Shown: positions 17,857 through 27,232, counted from the first letter of the stretch. The stretch: 52,577 nucleotides of DNA from an uncultured Clostridium sp. (GCA_947365805.1 CANAZY010000009.1:1-52577); one strand, 5' to 3'. The notes: a model not told the origin generated them from the sequence alone. A program made the numbers and translations.

Positions 17857-20800
17857 ATGGTAAGAAGAGTTTATGTACAAAAAAAAGATGGATTTGATAT
17901 TGAAGCAAAAAACATTTTACATGATTTACAAGAAAACTTACAAATAAAAGATTTAACAGATATCATTTTGCTAAATCGTTATGATGTATCAGGGATTGAC
18001 GATACTACATACGAAAAAGCAAAGAAAACGGTATTTTCAGAACCACAAGTAGATATTTGCTTTGATGAAACTTATGAATTTAAGAAAGAAGACAAAGTAT
18101 TTGCAACCCAGTTTTTACCTGGTCAATTTGATCAAAGAGCAAATTCACTAGAAGAATGTCTACAAATTATTAGTGGAGAAAAAAGACCAATTGCAAAATC
18201 AGCAAAAGTATATATATTAAAAGGCAATGTTTCAGATGAAGATGTAACAAAAATTAAAAGCTATTTAATCAATCGTGTCGATTCGAGGGAAGCAAGTCTT
18301 GAAAAACTAGAAACATTAGAAGACAATATGCCAGAGCCAGAAGATGTAAAAATAATCGAAGGATTTACATCTATGACAGATGAAGACTCTCAAAAATTTT
18401 ACGAAAAATATGGATTTGCAATGGACCTTGCTGACCTAAAATTCTGTCAAGAATACTTTAGAGATACTGAAAAAAGAAATCCTACCATGACTGAAATGAA
18501 AATGATTGATACCTATTGGTCAGACCACTGCCGTCATACAACATTTCTTACCAAATTAGAAGTTATCGATATCAAATGGGATTTATTACAAAACATTTAT
18601 GAAGATTATATTGCATCAAGAAAATATGTATATGAAGACCGTAAAAAAGACATTTGCTTGATGGATGTTGCAACCATTGCTGCAAAAGAGTTAAAGAAAA
18701 AAGGATTATTAAAAGATTTAGATGAATCCGAAGAAATCAATGCATGTAGCATAAAAGCAACCATACAAGTAGATGGAAAACCAGAAGAATACCTAATCAT
18801 GTTTAAAAATGAAACTCATAACCATCCAACTGAAATTGAACCATTTGGAGGAGCTGCAACCTGTCTTGGAGGAGCCATTCGCGACCCATTATCAGGACGT
18901 GTATATGTATACCAAGCAATGCGTGTAACAGGATGTGGAGACCCAAGAGTAAGTATTAAAGAAACCATGCCAAATAAATTACCACAAAGAAAATTAACAA
19001 ATGAAGCAGCAAGAGGATATAGTTCCTATGGAAATCAAATTGGACTTGCAACAGGACAAGTAGCAGAAATCTACCATCCAGGGTATGTTGCAAAACGTTT
19101 AGAAATTGGAGCATTAGTAGGAGCAGCACCAGCGAAAAATGTAATAAGATTACGTCCAGAACCAGGAGACAAAGTTATCTTACTTGGTGGAAGAACAGGA
19201 AGAGATGGATGTGGAGGAGCAACTGGTTCTTCAAAAGCACATACCAGTGAATCACTAACTACTTGTGGAGCAGAAGTACAAAAAGGAAATGCACCAGAAG
19301 AAAGAAAAATTCAAAGACTATTTCGAAATCCAGAAGCAACAAAATTAATTAAACGTTGTAATGACTTTGGAGCAGGAGGAGTATCAGTTGCTGTTGGAGA
19401 ATTAGCAGATGGATTAGTCATTAATCTAGATAAAGTACCTAAAAAATATGAAGGACTAGATGGAACAGAACTTGCTATTTCAGAATCACAAGAAAGAATG
19501 GCAGTTGTTGTACGTGCAAATGATGTAGAAGAATTTGAAAGGCTTGCATCTTTAGAAAATATTGAAACAAGCTTGGTAGCAGATGTTGTAGAAGAGCCAA
19601 GAGTAAAAATGTACTGGAGAGGAAAATGCATTGTTGATATTAGCCGTGAATTCTTAGATACCAATGGAGATGTAAAAAAAGCAAATGCATCTATTACAAA
19701 ACCAGATGATAGTAATAACTATTTTGATGAAAAAACACCAGAAAACAAAGTAGAAGCTTGGAAGCAAACAGTAAGTGATTTAAATTGCTGTTCACAAAAA
19801 GGACTAGTAGAACGTTTCGATTCTACCATTGGAGCAGGAACCATTACAATGCCATTTGGAGGAAAATACCAATTAACACCAGCAGAAGGAATGGCAGCAA
19901 GAATTCCAACCTTAGAAGGATATAGTGATACAGGAACGGTTATGACGTATGGATATAACCCATATCTTACCAGTTGGAGCCCATTCCATGGAGCAGTTTA
20001 TGCAGTTATCGAATCTGTTACGAAATATGTAGCAATGGGAGGAGAGTACAAAAAAGCATGGTTAACCTTCCAAGAGTACTTTGAAAAATTAAGAAATGAA
20101 CCATCTCGTTGGGGAAAACCATTAGCAGCATTACTTGGAGCATACTTAGTACAAGAAAAATTAGGAATTGCTGCAATTGGAGGAAAAGACTCGATGTCTG
20201 GCTCTTACAATGAACTAGATGTTCCACCAACACTAACATCATTCTGTGTCGGAACCATCAAAGTAAATGGAGTTATCTCAAACGAATTTAAAAAAGCAGA
20301 TTCAAGAGTCATGATACTAAAAACAAAAATAGATGAAAACTCACTTCCAGATTTTGAAGACTTAAAAGAAAACTATGAAATCATTCATCATTTAATTGAA
20401 AAAGGAAAAGTATTATCATGTAGTACCATTCGTCATGGAGGAATTGCAGATACCATTACAAAATCTGCAATAGGAAACAAAATTGGATTTAAATTTACAA
20501 GCAAAGAAGACTTATTTAAGCCAATGTATGGAAGTTTCATTCTTGAAGTATCAGAAGAGGTAAATGAAGAAAAATTAGAGACATTAGGATGTACCATAGA
20601 ACAACCAGAAATTAGAATTTCTGAAAATGAACTATTATCACTAGAAGAATTAATTACCCTATGGGAAAAACCACTAGAAAAAGTATTCCCAACCAATACA
20701 TCAGTAGATAAAAAAGATAGAGATATTAAACCAGTTTCAAGTGAAAAGATAGGAAATCAAAAAGCAAACATCCAAATTGCAAAACCAAGAGTATTTATCC

Positions 20801-21582
20801 CAGTATTCCCAGGAACCAACTGCGAATACGATTTAACAAAAGCATTTGAAGATGCAGGAGCCGTAGTAAATACAGCGGTATTTAGAAACTTAAAACCAGA
20901 AACCTTAATCGAATCCATTGATGTATTTGAAAAAGAAATTAACAATGCTCAAATTATCATGTTACCAGGTGGATTTAGTGCAGGAGATGAACCAGATGGT
21001 TCTGGAAAATTCATTGCCGCAGTACTAAGAAATCCAAAATTAATGGATGCTATCCATAAGCATTTAAATGAGCAAGATGGATTAATGTTAGGAATTTGTA
21101 ATGGATTCCAAGCACTTATTAAATTAGGATTATTACCATATGGAAAAATTATGGATATGGATGATACAATGCCAACTTTAACATTCAACGATATTGCAAG
21201 ACACCAATCAAAAATGGTAAACACAAAAGTTGTATCAAAACTATCACCATGGTTTAGTAAGGTTTCAGTTGGAGACGAATTCATTATTCCAATCTCCCAT
21301 GGAGAAGGAAAATTCGTAGCATCCGAAGAAGTCATGAAAGAATTAATCAAAAATGGACAAATTGCAACCCAATACGTTGACTTAAATGGAAATCCAACTT
21401 ATGATATTCGTCATAATCCAAACGGTTCTACCTATGCAGTAGAAGGAATCACAAGTCCAGACGGAAGAATTTTAGGAAAAATGGGACACTCAGAAAGAAG
21501 CTACAGAACAGATATCCTAACAAACATACCAGGAAACAAAAACCAAAAACTATTTGAATCAGGAGTAGAATATTATAAATAA
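17857..21582 (+). CDS. purL: Phosphoribosylformylglycinamidine synthase, single-chain
   Basis: About 1,241 residues. This is the long form with synthetase and glutaminase parts in one chain, converting FGAR and glutamine to FGAM. Motifs include SDHCRHTTF, FKNETHNHPTEIEPFGGAAT, FGAGGVSVAVGEL and, in the C-terminal amidotransferase domain, PGGFSAGDE, the nucleophile Cys in GICNGFQ and GKMGHSERS. ATG17857 follows AGGAGG (17841-17846); ATG17824 lies upstream of that site. No in-frame CGG codon was seen in the whole gene, although CGG occurs several times out of frame. Confidence 0.96.
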   Translation: MVRRVYVQKKDGFDIEAKNILHDLQENLQIKDLTDIILLNRYDVSGIDDTTYEKAKKTVFSEPQVDICFDETYEFKKEDKVFATQFLPGQFDQRANSLEECLQIISGEKRPIAKSAKVYILKGNVSDEDVTKIKSYLINRVDSREASLEKLETLEDNMPEPEDVKIIEGFTSMTDEDSQKFYEKYGFAMDLADLKFCQEYFRDTEKRNPTMTEMKMIDTYWSDHCRHTTFLTKLEVIDIKWDLLQNIYEDYIASRKYVYEDRKKDICLMDVATIAAKELKKKGLLKDLDESEEINACSIKATIQVDGKPEEYLIMFKNETHNHPTEIEPFGGAATCLGGAIRDPLSGRVYVYQAMRVTGCGDPRVSIKETMPNKLPQRKLTNEAARGYSSYGNQIGLATGQVAEIYHPGYVAKRLEIGALVGAAPAKNVIRLRPEPGDKVILLGGRTGRDGCGGATGSSKAHTSESLTTCGAEVQKGNAPEERKIQRLFRNPEATKLIKRCNDFGAGGVSVAVGELADGLVINLDKVPKKYEGLDGTELAISESQERMAVVVRANDVEEFERLASLENIETSLVADVVEEPRVKMYWRGKCIVDISREFLDTNGDVKKANASITKPDDSNNYFDEKTPENKVEAWKQTVSDLNCCSQKGLVERFDSTIGAGTITMPFGGKYQLTPAEGMAARIPTLEGYSDTGTVMTYGYNPYLTSWSPFHGAVYAVIESVTKYVAMGGEYKKAWLTFQEYFEKLRNEPSRWGKPLAALLGAYLVQEKLGIAAIGGKDSMSGSYNELDVPPTLTSFCVGTIKVNGVISNEFKKADSRVMILKTKIDENSLPDFEDLKENYEIIHHLIEKGKVLSCSTIRHGGIADTITKSAIGNKIGFKFTSKEDLFKPMYGSFILEVSEEVNEEKLETLGCTIEQPEIRISENELLSLEELITLWEKPLEKVFPTNTSVDKKDRDIKPVSSEKIGNQKANIQIAKPRVFIPVFPGTNCEYDLTKAFEDAGAVVNTAVFRNLKPETLIESIDVFEKEINNAQIIMLPGGFSAGDEPDGSGKFIAAVLRNPKLMDAIHKHLNEQDGLMLGICNGFQALIKLGLLPYGKIMDMDDTMPTLTFNDIARHQSKMVNTKVVSKLSPWFSKVSVGDEFIIPISHGEGKFVASEEVMKELIKNGQIATQYVDLNGNPTYDIRHNPNGSTYAVEGITSPDGRILGKMGHSERSYRTDILTNIPGNKNQKLFESGVEYYK

Positions 21583-21585
21583 TAT

Positions 21586-21614
21586 TTGACAAATTGTAAT
21601 ATGAGTGATACAAT
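21586..21614 (+). promoter_or_regulatory. Antisense RNA promoter after purL
   Basis: A perfect TTGACA (21586-21591), 17-bp spacer and TACAAT (21609-21614), pointing into the 3' end of the opposite-strand small gene. It starts within five bases of the purL stop. Confidence 0.75.
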
Positions 21615-21620
21615 GTAGAT

Positions 21621-21703
21621 ATAATAAAAGAGCAAGGGCTTAGCCCTGCTCATGGTTGTTGGAGGTCTCATTCATGTGCTGTGGAGAGACCTCTAGTTTT
21701 TTC
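21621..21703 (+). ncRNA. Candidate antisense RNA (type I antitoxin)
   Basis: A short transcript is predicted between the promoter at 21586-21614 and a rho-independent terminator made of GAGGTCTC (21662-21669), GAGACCTC (21686-21693) and a T run at 21697-21702. It would be about 83 bases and fully complementary to the last third of the coding sequence and the 3' end of the small membrane-protein mRNA. The layout resembles txpA/ratA-type toxin-antitoxin loci. No coding potential is seen on this strand. Confidence 0.65.
21630..21651 (-). terminator. Terminator hairpin containing the stop codon of the small toxin-like gene
   Basis: GAGCAAGGGC and GCCCTGCTC form a stem with a TTA loop. On the minus strand the loop is the TAA stop codon of the small gene, and T-rich sequence follows. 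Confidence 0.65.
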
Positions 21704-21813
21704 TTTGTAAGATGTACCTGATAATTTACGATACTGGCAAAACCAATTATCAAAGCAATACCAATACAAATACAAAGAACTAGAAATCCTAAACCGAAAT
21801 ATGTATAAACCAT
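21640..21813 (-). CDS. Small hydrophobic peptide, candidate type I toxin
   Basis: 57 residues: one strong membrane helix (GLGFLVLCICIGIALIIGF) and a polar, charged C-terminal tail. ATG21813 is chosen because GGGAGGTG lies six bases upstream; the more distal ATG at 21828 precedes it. A structured leader of about 90 bases, its own promoter and a convergent antisense RNA under its 3' end suggest a membrane-acting toxin whose mRNA is controlled by RNA. I do not recognise a named family. Confidence 0.6.
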   Translation of the reverse strand: MVYTYFGLGFLVLCICIGIALIIGFASIVNYQVHLTKKKLEVSPQHMNETSNNHEQG

Positions 21814-21843
21814 TTTATCACCTCCCATGATGCATCATATTAA

Positions 21844-21870
21844 CAGTTGCAAACTAGCAACTGCTAGTTT
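21844..21870. repeat. Two overlapping, mutually exclusive perfect hairpins
   Basis: CAGTTGC (21844-21850) pairs with GCAACTG (21857-21863). AAACTAG (21851-21857) pairs with CTAGTTT (21864-21870). Each has a seven-base stem and six-base loop, and the loop of one is an arm of the other. They lie in the leader of the small toxin-like gene on the minus strand, and upstream of purB on the plus strand. Confidence 0.7.
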
Positions 21871-21909
21871 ATACAACAAAGAAAAATGGTGATATCCAAC
21901 AACAAAGAC

Positions 21910-21938
21910 ATAATAGCACGATACATACAAAAAGTCAA
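21910..21938 (-). promoter_or_regulatory. Promoter of the toxin-like gene
   Basis: On the minus strand: TTGACT, 17-bp spacer, TATTAT (complement of 21910-21915). The start would be near 21903, about 90 bases before the coding start. Confidence 0.65.
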
Positions 21939-21976
21939 ATAAAAATGTCAAAAAGAAAACATAAAGGAGAAAAGAA

Positions 21977-23410
21977 ATGGAAAATAGTATATATAAAACC
22001 CCACTTTCAGGAAGATATGCAAGTAGCGAAATGAATTATCTATGGTCAAGCGATAAAAAATATTCTACATGGAGAAAATTATGGATTGCACTTGCAAAAA
22101 CAGAGCAAGAATTAGGAATTGATATTACAGATAAACAAATTAAACAAATGGAAGAAAATGTAGATAATATTGATTATGATATTGTTGCAAAAAGAGAAGC
22201 AGAATGTAGACATGACGTTATGGCACATGTGTATGAATTTGGAACAAAATGCCCAGAAGCAAAACCAATTATACACTTAGGTGCAACCTCTTGCTATGTA
22301 ACCGATAATACAGATGTTATCTTAATGCATGAAGCATTAGAGGTAATTAAGCAAAAACTAATTTTAGTCATTCAAAATTTAAGAAAATTTGCATTTGATA
22401 AAAGAGGTGTTACTTGTCTTGGATACACTCATTTCCAACCAGCACAATTAACAACCGTTGGAAAAAGAGCAACCCTATGGTTACAAGATTTACTAGAAGA
22501 TTTAGAAGAACTAGAATTTGTACAAAGTAATATGAAACTACTTGGTTGCAAAGGAACTACAGGAACACAAGAAAGCTTTATGAAATTATTTAAAGATGAA
22601 GAAAAAGTAAATCAGATTGACGGTAAAATTGCAGAAAAAATGGGATTTGATAAAGTATATGATGTTTCCGGACAAACCTATACTAGAAAATTAGATGCAA
22701 GAGTTTTAAATGTGTTAGCCGCAATTGCAGAAAGTGCATCTAAATTTGCAAATGATATGAGATTATTACAACACGAAAAAGAATTAGAAGAACCATTTGA
22801 AAAAGGACAAATCGGTTCCTCTGCAATGGCATATAAGAGAAACCCAATGAGAAGTGAAAGAATCAACTCTCTTGCAAGACATGTTATGGTACTAGCAAAT
22901 GACCCTGCTATTACAGCTGCAACTCAATGGTTAGAAAGAACATTAGATGACTCAGCAAATAAAAGAATCTGTGTACCAGAGAGCTTTTTAGCAGTAGATG
23001 CTATCTTAATTCTATATGCCAACATTTCCTCTGGAATTGTTGTATATGAAAATGTTATCAAGACCAATATGATGCAAGAATTACCATTCATGGGAACAGA
23101 AGAAATTCTAATGAATGCTGTATTAAAAGGTGGAGACCGTCAGGAATTACACGAAAAAATCCGTGTATACTCAATGGAAGCAGGACGTGAAGTAAAAGAA
23201 TTTGGAAGACCAAACGACTTAGTCGATCGAATTGCAAAAGACGAAACCTTTGGACTAACCAAAAATGAAATCTTACACATCTTAAATCCAGACCACCTAT
23301 GTGGAAGAGCACCAAAACAAGTAGAAGACTTTATCAAAGCAAGAGTAGACCCAGTTCTTACAAAATACAAAGACTTAGCAAATGGTCTTACAGTAGAAGT
23401 AAAAGTATAA
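21977..23410 (+). CDS. purB: Adenylosuccinate lyase
   Basis: A 477-residue fumarase-fold lyase used twice in purine synthesis (SAICAR to AICAR, adenylosuccinate to AMP). The signature loop is GSSAMAYKRNPMRSERI. The catalytic His regions TSCYVTDNTD and LGYTHFQPAQLT are present. AAAGGAGA lies upstream of the ATG. It is the last plus-strand pur gene here. Confidence 0.96.
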   Translation: MENSIYKTPLSGRYASSEMNYLWSSDKKYSTWRKLWIALAKTEQELGIDITDKQIKQMEENVDNIDYDIVAKREAECRHDVMAHVYEFGTKCPEAKPIIHLGATSCYVTDNTDVILMHEALEVIKQKLILVIQNLRKFAFDKRGVTCLGYTHFQPAQLTTVGKRATLWLQDLLEDLEELEFVQSNMKLLGCKGTTGTQESFMKLFKDEEKVNQIDGKIAEKMGFDKVYDVSGQTYTRKLDARVLNVLAAIAESASKFANDMRLLQHEKELEEPFEKGQIGSSAMAYKRNPMRSERINSLARHVMVLANDPAITAATQWLERTLDDSANKRICVPESFLAVDAILILYANISSGIVVYENVIKTNMMQELPFMGTEEILMNAVLKGGDRQELHEKIRVYSMEAGREVKEFGRPNDLVDRIAKDETFGLTKNEILHILNPDHLCGRAPKQVEDFIKARVDPVLTKYKDLANGLTVEVKV

Positions 23411-23415
23411 AAAGA

Positions 23416-23444
23416 TTGAAAAATCAATCAAAATAAGATATAAT
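23416..23444 (+). promoter_or_regulatory. Promoter of small membrane protein gene
   Basis: TTGAAA at 23416-23421, 17-bp spacer, TATAAT at 23439-23444, directly after purB. Confidence 0.65.
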
Positions 23445-23478
23445 AAAGTTATATCGAGCATATGAAGGAGGAAACAAA

Positions 23479-23700
23479 ATGATTAAAATCTTACGGTGGT
23501 TTATTACTATTTTAATTGCTGTATCATTTATGCCAGTTGTATGTGCAATTGGAATGATTGCGAATGCCTTGGGAATTTTAATTAGCTTACTAGGAAAAGT
23601 GGTTCCCAATATAGAATTTGTTGTCATTTTTATTTATGATTTTGCAGAAAGATCATCGGAAATGTACTTTGACCTTATCAGCACAGTTAAACCAGAGTAA
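23479..23700 (+). CDS. Small two-pass membrane protein
   Basis: 73 residues with two hydrophobic segments (about 5-35 and 40-55) and a short polar tail. AAGGAGG precedes the ATG, and it has its own promoter and terminator, so it is probably real. Codon 6 is CGG (23494-23496), one of the few in-frame CGG codons in a gene that otherwise looks native. Skipping its C would truncate the protein to 11 residues, so here CGG seems to be read as a normal codon. Function unknown. Confidence 0.65.
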   Translation: MIKILRWFITILIAVSFMPVVCAIGMIANALGILISLLGKVVPNIEFVVIFIYDFAERSSEMYFDLISTVKPE

Positions 23701-23710
23701 ATCCTTCAAC

Positions 23711-23751
23711 AAAAGTGGAAAAGTTGTTTTAAACAATATTTCCACTTTTTC
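23711..23751 (+). terminator. Long hairpin terminator
   Basis: AAAAGTGGAAA (23711-23721) pairs with TTTCCACTTTT (23739-23749), with an inner TTGTTT/AAACAA stem, then T-rich sequence. Confidence 0.8.
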
Positions 23752-23758
23752 TATTAAA

Positions 23759-23830
23759 GATGATTTTAGGGACGGGGTAAAAAATCATCCTTTATTCAAA
23801 AAAGGCCATTTTTTCCCTGTCCCTAAAATT
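23759..23830. repeat. Dispersed intergenic repeat, copy 1
   Basis: The first 31 bases (23759-23789, containing TTTTAGGGACGGGG) are identical to 50721-50751. A near-inverted copy (CCCTGTCCCTAAAA) ends the element at about 23830, so this copy is a full imperfect palindrome. It lies between convergent genes. Confidence 0.75.
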
Positions 23831-23835
23831 AAATT

Positions 23836-25392
23836 TTAATGTTTAAAATGTCTCATGCCAGTAAATAGCATTGCCATATCATATTCATTACATTTATCAA
23901 TTGATAATTGATCGTTAATTGAACCACCTGGTTGAATAATTGCTGTAATTCCTGCAGTATGTGCAGCTTCTACACAATCATCAAATGGGAAGAAAGCGTC
24001 TGATGCAAGAACAGCACCATGGGAAGCATCTTCTCCAATTAGTTCTACAGCATGCTCAAAACATTGCTTCGTAGACCAAATACGATTTACTTGTCCAGGT
24101 CCAATTCCAACAGATTGTTTATTCTTTCCAATAACAATCGCATTCGATTTTGTATGTTTTACAATCTTCCAAGTAAATAACATATCCTCAAGCTCTTCTT
24201 TTGTTGGAGCTCTTTTGGTAATGACTTGATAAGAATCCCCTTCGTTTAATAATTTCGAATCAATCGATTGAATAATAATACCACCATTGATTTTCTTAAT
24301 ATCATATGCCGTTTCTGGTTGTTTTACTGAAATACTTGGTAATTCTAATACTCTTATATTTTTCTTTTGGCAAAGAATATTCAAGGCTTCTTCTTCATAA
24401 GAAGGAGCAACAATTACCTCCAAGAAAATCTTAGCCATTTCTTCTGCAATTTCTTTGGTAAGTTTACGGTTTAGTACAACAATCCCTCCAAAGATAGATG
24501 TTTTATCAGCAGAATAAGCTTTTTCCCAAGCATCATAAATATTTTCGCTACTTCCAACACCACAAGGGTTACCATGTTTACAAGCAACAACGGTTGGCTC
24601 ATCGAATTCTTTTAACAACTCTAACGCACCATTCGTATCATTAATATTATTAAAAGATAGTTCTTTTCCGTTTAATTGTTTTGCAGTAGTTAAAGAACCT
24701 TCACATTTTCCAACTTCTTTATACAAAGCACCTGTTTGATGAGGGTTTTCACCATATCTCATTTCTTGTACTTTTTCAAAAGTTAAAGAAAGTTCTTCTG
24801 GGTAGGAAGTATCTTTTCTTTCACTACGTAAATAATGGAAAATCATTGTATCATAATTTGCGGTATGCTCAAATACTTTTTGCATTAGATAAAAGTTTGT
24901 ATCGACTGAAACTTTTCCATTTTCTTTTAATTCAGCTAATACTCTTTCGTAATCAGCAGGGTCTGTAACAACACTTACATCTTGATAATTCTTAGCTGCA
25001 CTACGAAGCATAGTAGGTCCACCAATATCAATGTTTTCAACTGCATCTTCACGAGTTACATTGTCTTTTAAAATCGTTTGTTTAAAAGGATATAAATTAA
25101 CAACAACCATATCAATTGTATCAATTCCTAAATCAGCTAGTTGTTGCATATGGCTAGGTTTTGAACGCATTGCCAAAATTCCAGCATGAACCTTAGGATG
25201 AAGTGTTTTTACTCTTCCGTCTAAACATTCAGGAAACTCTGTTAATTCAGAAATTTCCATAACAGACAAACCATTTTCTTTTAATATTTTATAAGTACCA
25301 CCAGTTGAAATAATTTCAATTCCAAGGTCTTCTAAAGACTTGGCAAATTCAACAATTCCAGTTTTATCTGAAACACTAATTAATGCTCTCAT
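23836..25392 (-). CDS. purH: Bifunctional AICAR transformylase/IMP cyclohydrolase
   Basis: 518 residues. The N-terminal MGS-like IMP cyclohydrolase domain (RALISVSDKTGIVEFAKSL, STGGT) is followed by the AICAR formyltransferase domain with VACKHGNPCGVG, IGPGQVNRIWSTK, SDAFFPFDD and IIQPGGSIND. It makes the last two steps to IMP. GGAGGAAT lies upstream of ATG. Third gene of the minus-strand purE-purC-purH group, 14 bases after purC. Confidence 0.96.
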   Translation of the reverse strand: MRALISVSDKTGIVEFAKSLEDLGIEIISTGGTYKILKENGLSVMEISELTEFPECLDGRVKTLHPKVHAGILAMRSKPSHMQQLADLGIDTIDMVVVNLYPFKQTILKDNVTREDAVENIDIGGPTMLRSAAKNYQDVSVVTDPADYERVLAELKENGKVSVDTNFYLMQKVFEHTANYDTMIFHYLRSERKDTSYPEELSLTFEKVQEMRYGENPHQTGALYKEVGKCEGSLTTAKQLNGKELSFNNINDTNGALELLKEFDEPTVVACKHGNPCGVGSSENIYDAWEKAYSADKTSIFGGIVVLNRKLTKEIAEEMAKIFLEVIVAPSYEEEALNILCQKKNIRVLELPSISVKQPETAYDIKKINGGIIIQSIDSKLLNEGDSYQVITKRAPTKEELEDMLFTWKIVKHTKSNAIVIGKNKQSVGIGPGQVNRIWSTKQCFEHAVELIGEDASHGAVLASDAFFPFDDCVEAAHTAGITAIIQPGGSINDQLSIDKCNEYDMAMLFTGMRHFKH

Positions 25393-25406
25393 TTAAAATT
25401 CCTCCA

Positions 25407-26261
25407 TTATTCAAATTTCTTTCCTGTAATTAATTCATATGCTTCTACATATTTTGCAACAGTCGTATCAATTACCTCTTGTGGTATTGGAGCTTTTGTT
25501 TCTGGATCATAACCAGAAGACTTAATCCAATCACGCATATATTGTTTATCAAAGCTCTTTTGAGACCTACCTACTACATAATCCTTTGCAGGCCAGAAAC
25601 GGCTAGAATCTGGAGTTAAAACTTCATCTCCTAAAACAAGTTCACCATTTTCATCTAAACCAAACTCAAATTTAGTATCAGCAATAATAACACCACGAGA
25701 AGCTGCATATTCAGCACATTTTGAATATACTTCAATTGTTTTATCACGTAGTTTTGTTGCAAGCTCTACTCCTAACATTTCGCATACTCGTTCAAACGAA
25801 ATATTTTCATCATGGTCACCAATTTCAGCTTTTGTAGATGGAGTAAAAATTGGCTCAGGTAATTTTTCAGATTCTTGTAATCCTTCTGGTAATGTAATAC
25901 CACAAACAGTACCATTTTCTTTATAACTTTTCCATCCAGAACCTGTAATATAACCTCTTACAATACATTCAACAGGAAGCATTTTTAGTTTTTTCACTAA
26001 CATACTTCTTCCTTCAAACTCTGGCGTTTGAAATTCAGCAGGAAAATCTTTTGTATCAATCGAAATCACATGGTTTGGAATGATATCTTTTACAAAATCA
26101 AACCAAAAAGCAGATATTTGATTTAATACTTTTCCTTTGTTTGGTATCATAGCAGGTAAGATATAGTCAAAAGCAGAAATACGGTCAGATACCACTAATA
26201 ATAGTTTATCATCATCCACTTCATAAATCTCACGAACTTTACCACTACTAATTTTTTTCAT
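25407..26261 (-). CDS. purC: SAICAR synthetase
   Basis: About 284 residues, the ATP-dependent ligation of CAIR and aspartate. It begins KKISSGKVREIYEVDD, with VVSDRISAFD, VECIVRGYITGSGWKSY and DTKFEFGLDENG motifs. ATG26261 has a GAGG site eight bases upstream and matches the family start; the open frame extends upstream to 26330 but that part overlaps an intergenic repeat and is not conserved-looking. It lies between purE and purH. Confidence 0.95.
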   Translation of the reverse strand: MKKISSGKVREIYEVDDDKLLLVVSDRISAFDYILPAMIPNKGKVLNQISAFWFDFVKDIIPNHVISIDTKDFPAEFQTPEFEGRSMLVKKLKMLPVECIVRGYITGSGWKSYKENGTVCGITLPEGLQESEKLPEPIFTPSTKAEIGDHDENISFERVCEMLGVELATKLRDKTIEVYSKCAEYAASRGVIIADTKFEFGLDENGELVLGDEVLTPDSSRFWPAKDYVVGRSQKSFDKQYMRDWIKSSGYDPETKAPIPQEVIDTTVAKYVEAYELITGKKFE

Positions 26262-26314
26262 TAAAAAACCTCTTTTCTTATTAAAATTAATATTATTTAT
26301 AACCCTCCATACAC

Positions 26315-26415
26315 GGGTCGATGAGGGCATCGACCCCTACATTTATATTGTAGGGGCGTGCATTGCATGTCCCTAGACACCGCATCATTTTGGATGACCA
26401 ATGGTCGCCCCTACG
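26315..26415. repeat. GTAGGGGCG-type intergenic repeat between purE and purC
   Basis: A perfect stem pairs GGGTCGATG (26315-26323) with CATCGACCC (26328-26336). This is followed by TGTAGGGGCG (26349) and, 50 bases on, the inverse CGCCCCTACG. Related pieces occur near 3797, 32604, 32655 and 42473. It contrasts with the surrounding AT-rich DNA. Confidence 0.65.
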
Positions 26416-26421
26416 GGGTTC

Positions 26422-26944
26422 TTACATTTGTTTTAAATAATCTGCATAACCTAAATCTTGTAATTTTTCATCTTTTTTAGTAACAGCATCTTTTAATGAA
26501 TTCTTAAAATCAGCTAATTTCTCTTTTACTTTGTTATCTCCAATTGCAATCATAGAAGCAGCAAGAATACCTGCATTTTTTGCTCCATTAATTGCAACAG
26601 TTGCAACTGGAATTCCGTGAAGGCATTTGTACAATTGAATATAAAGAATCTACTCCAGATAATGTTTTGGTATGAATTGGAATACCAATAACAGGAACCG
26701 TTGGAACCATAGCTGCAAAAACACCAGGTAAGTGAGCAGCACCACCTGCACCAGCAATAATAACTTTTACTCCATTTTCGTTTAATTCTTTCGCATATTC
26801 CATAGCTTTTTCAGGTGTTCTGTGAACAGATAGAATTTTCATTTCATAAGAAATTCCAACAGTATCTAAAAACTTAGCAGCATCTTGCATAATTGATAAA
26901 TCAGAATCGCTTCCCATAATAATTGAAACATCAATATTTTTCAT
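26422..26944 (-). CDS. purE: N5-carboxyaminoimidazole ribonucleotide mutase, +1 shift at CGG
   Basis: A class I PurE of 173 residues if one base is skipped. The first 109 residues ([37 protein letters not shown]) end at a CGG codon (complement of 26615-26617) and the frame then closes at 26588. Skipping the C gives [19 protein letters not shown], the conserved PurE continuation with the expected Gly, to 26422. GGGAGG precedes the start. The rest of the purine pathway here is intact, so a dead purE would be surprising. Confidence 0.88.
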
Positions 26945-26974
26945 ATTTTTCCTCCCTAATATAAAACTAGCATT

Positions 26975-27003
26975 ATTATAACACTTATGTAGAAATTTGT
27001 CAG
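26975..27003 (-). promoter_or_regulatory. Promoter of purE-purC-purH
   Basis: On the minus strand: CTGACA, 17-bp spacer, TATAAT (complement of 26975-26980), giving a leader of about 25 bases before purE. Confidence 0.65.
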
Positions 27004-27182
27004 TAATTATAAGGTGTTTATTAAAAAAATATAATTGTCGTGTAATTCGATATAATGTTATATTATCTATACTAGATATACCTAAAATGATAGAAGTAAG
27101 TGAAATAACAATAAATAGAAAAGTCATTCTATAAATTAAGACATGAAGAAGATGCACAATCATAAAAACCAAAAAACAAAAC

Positions 27183-27219
27183 GAGCCAAGGATTTAGTAA
27201 AAATAAAATTCCTTGGCTT
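27183..27219. terminator. Bidirectional hairpin terminator
   Basis: GAGCCAAGGATTT (27183-27195) pairs with AAATTCCTTGGCTT (27206-27219), with T-rich sequence on both sides. It ends the minus-strand membrane-protein gene. Confidence 0.8.
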
Positions 27220-27232
27220 GTTTTGGTAGTGC

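Noticed and set aside
21977..23410. purB leader riboswitch running from the promoter at 21586
   Set aside because: A strong terminator at 21662-21702 lies between that promoter and purB, so the promoter more likely makes a short antisense RNA.
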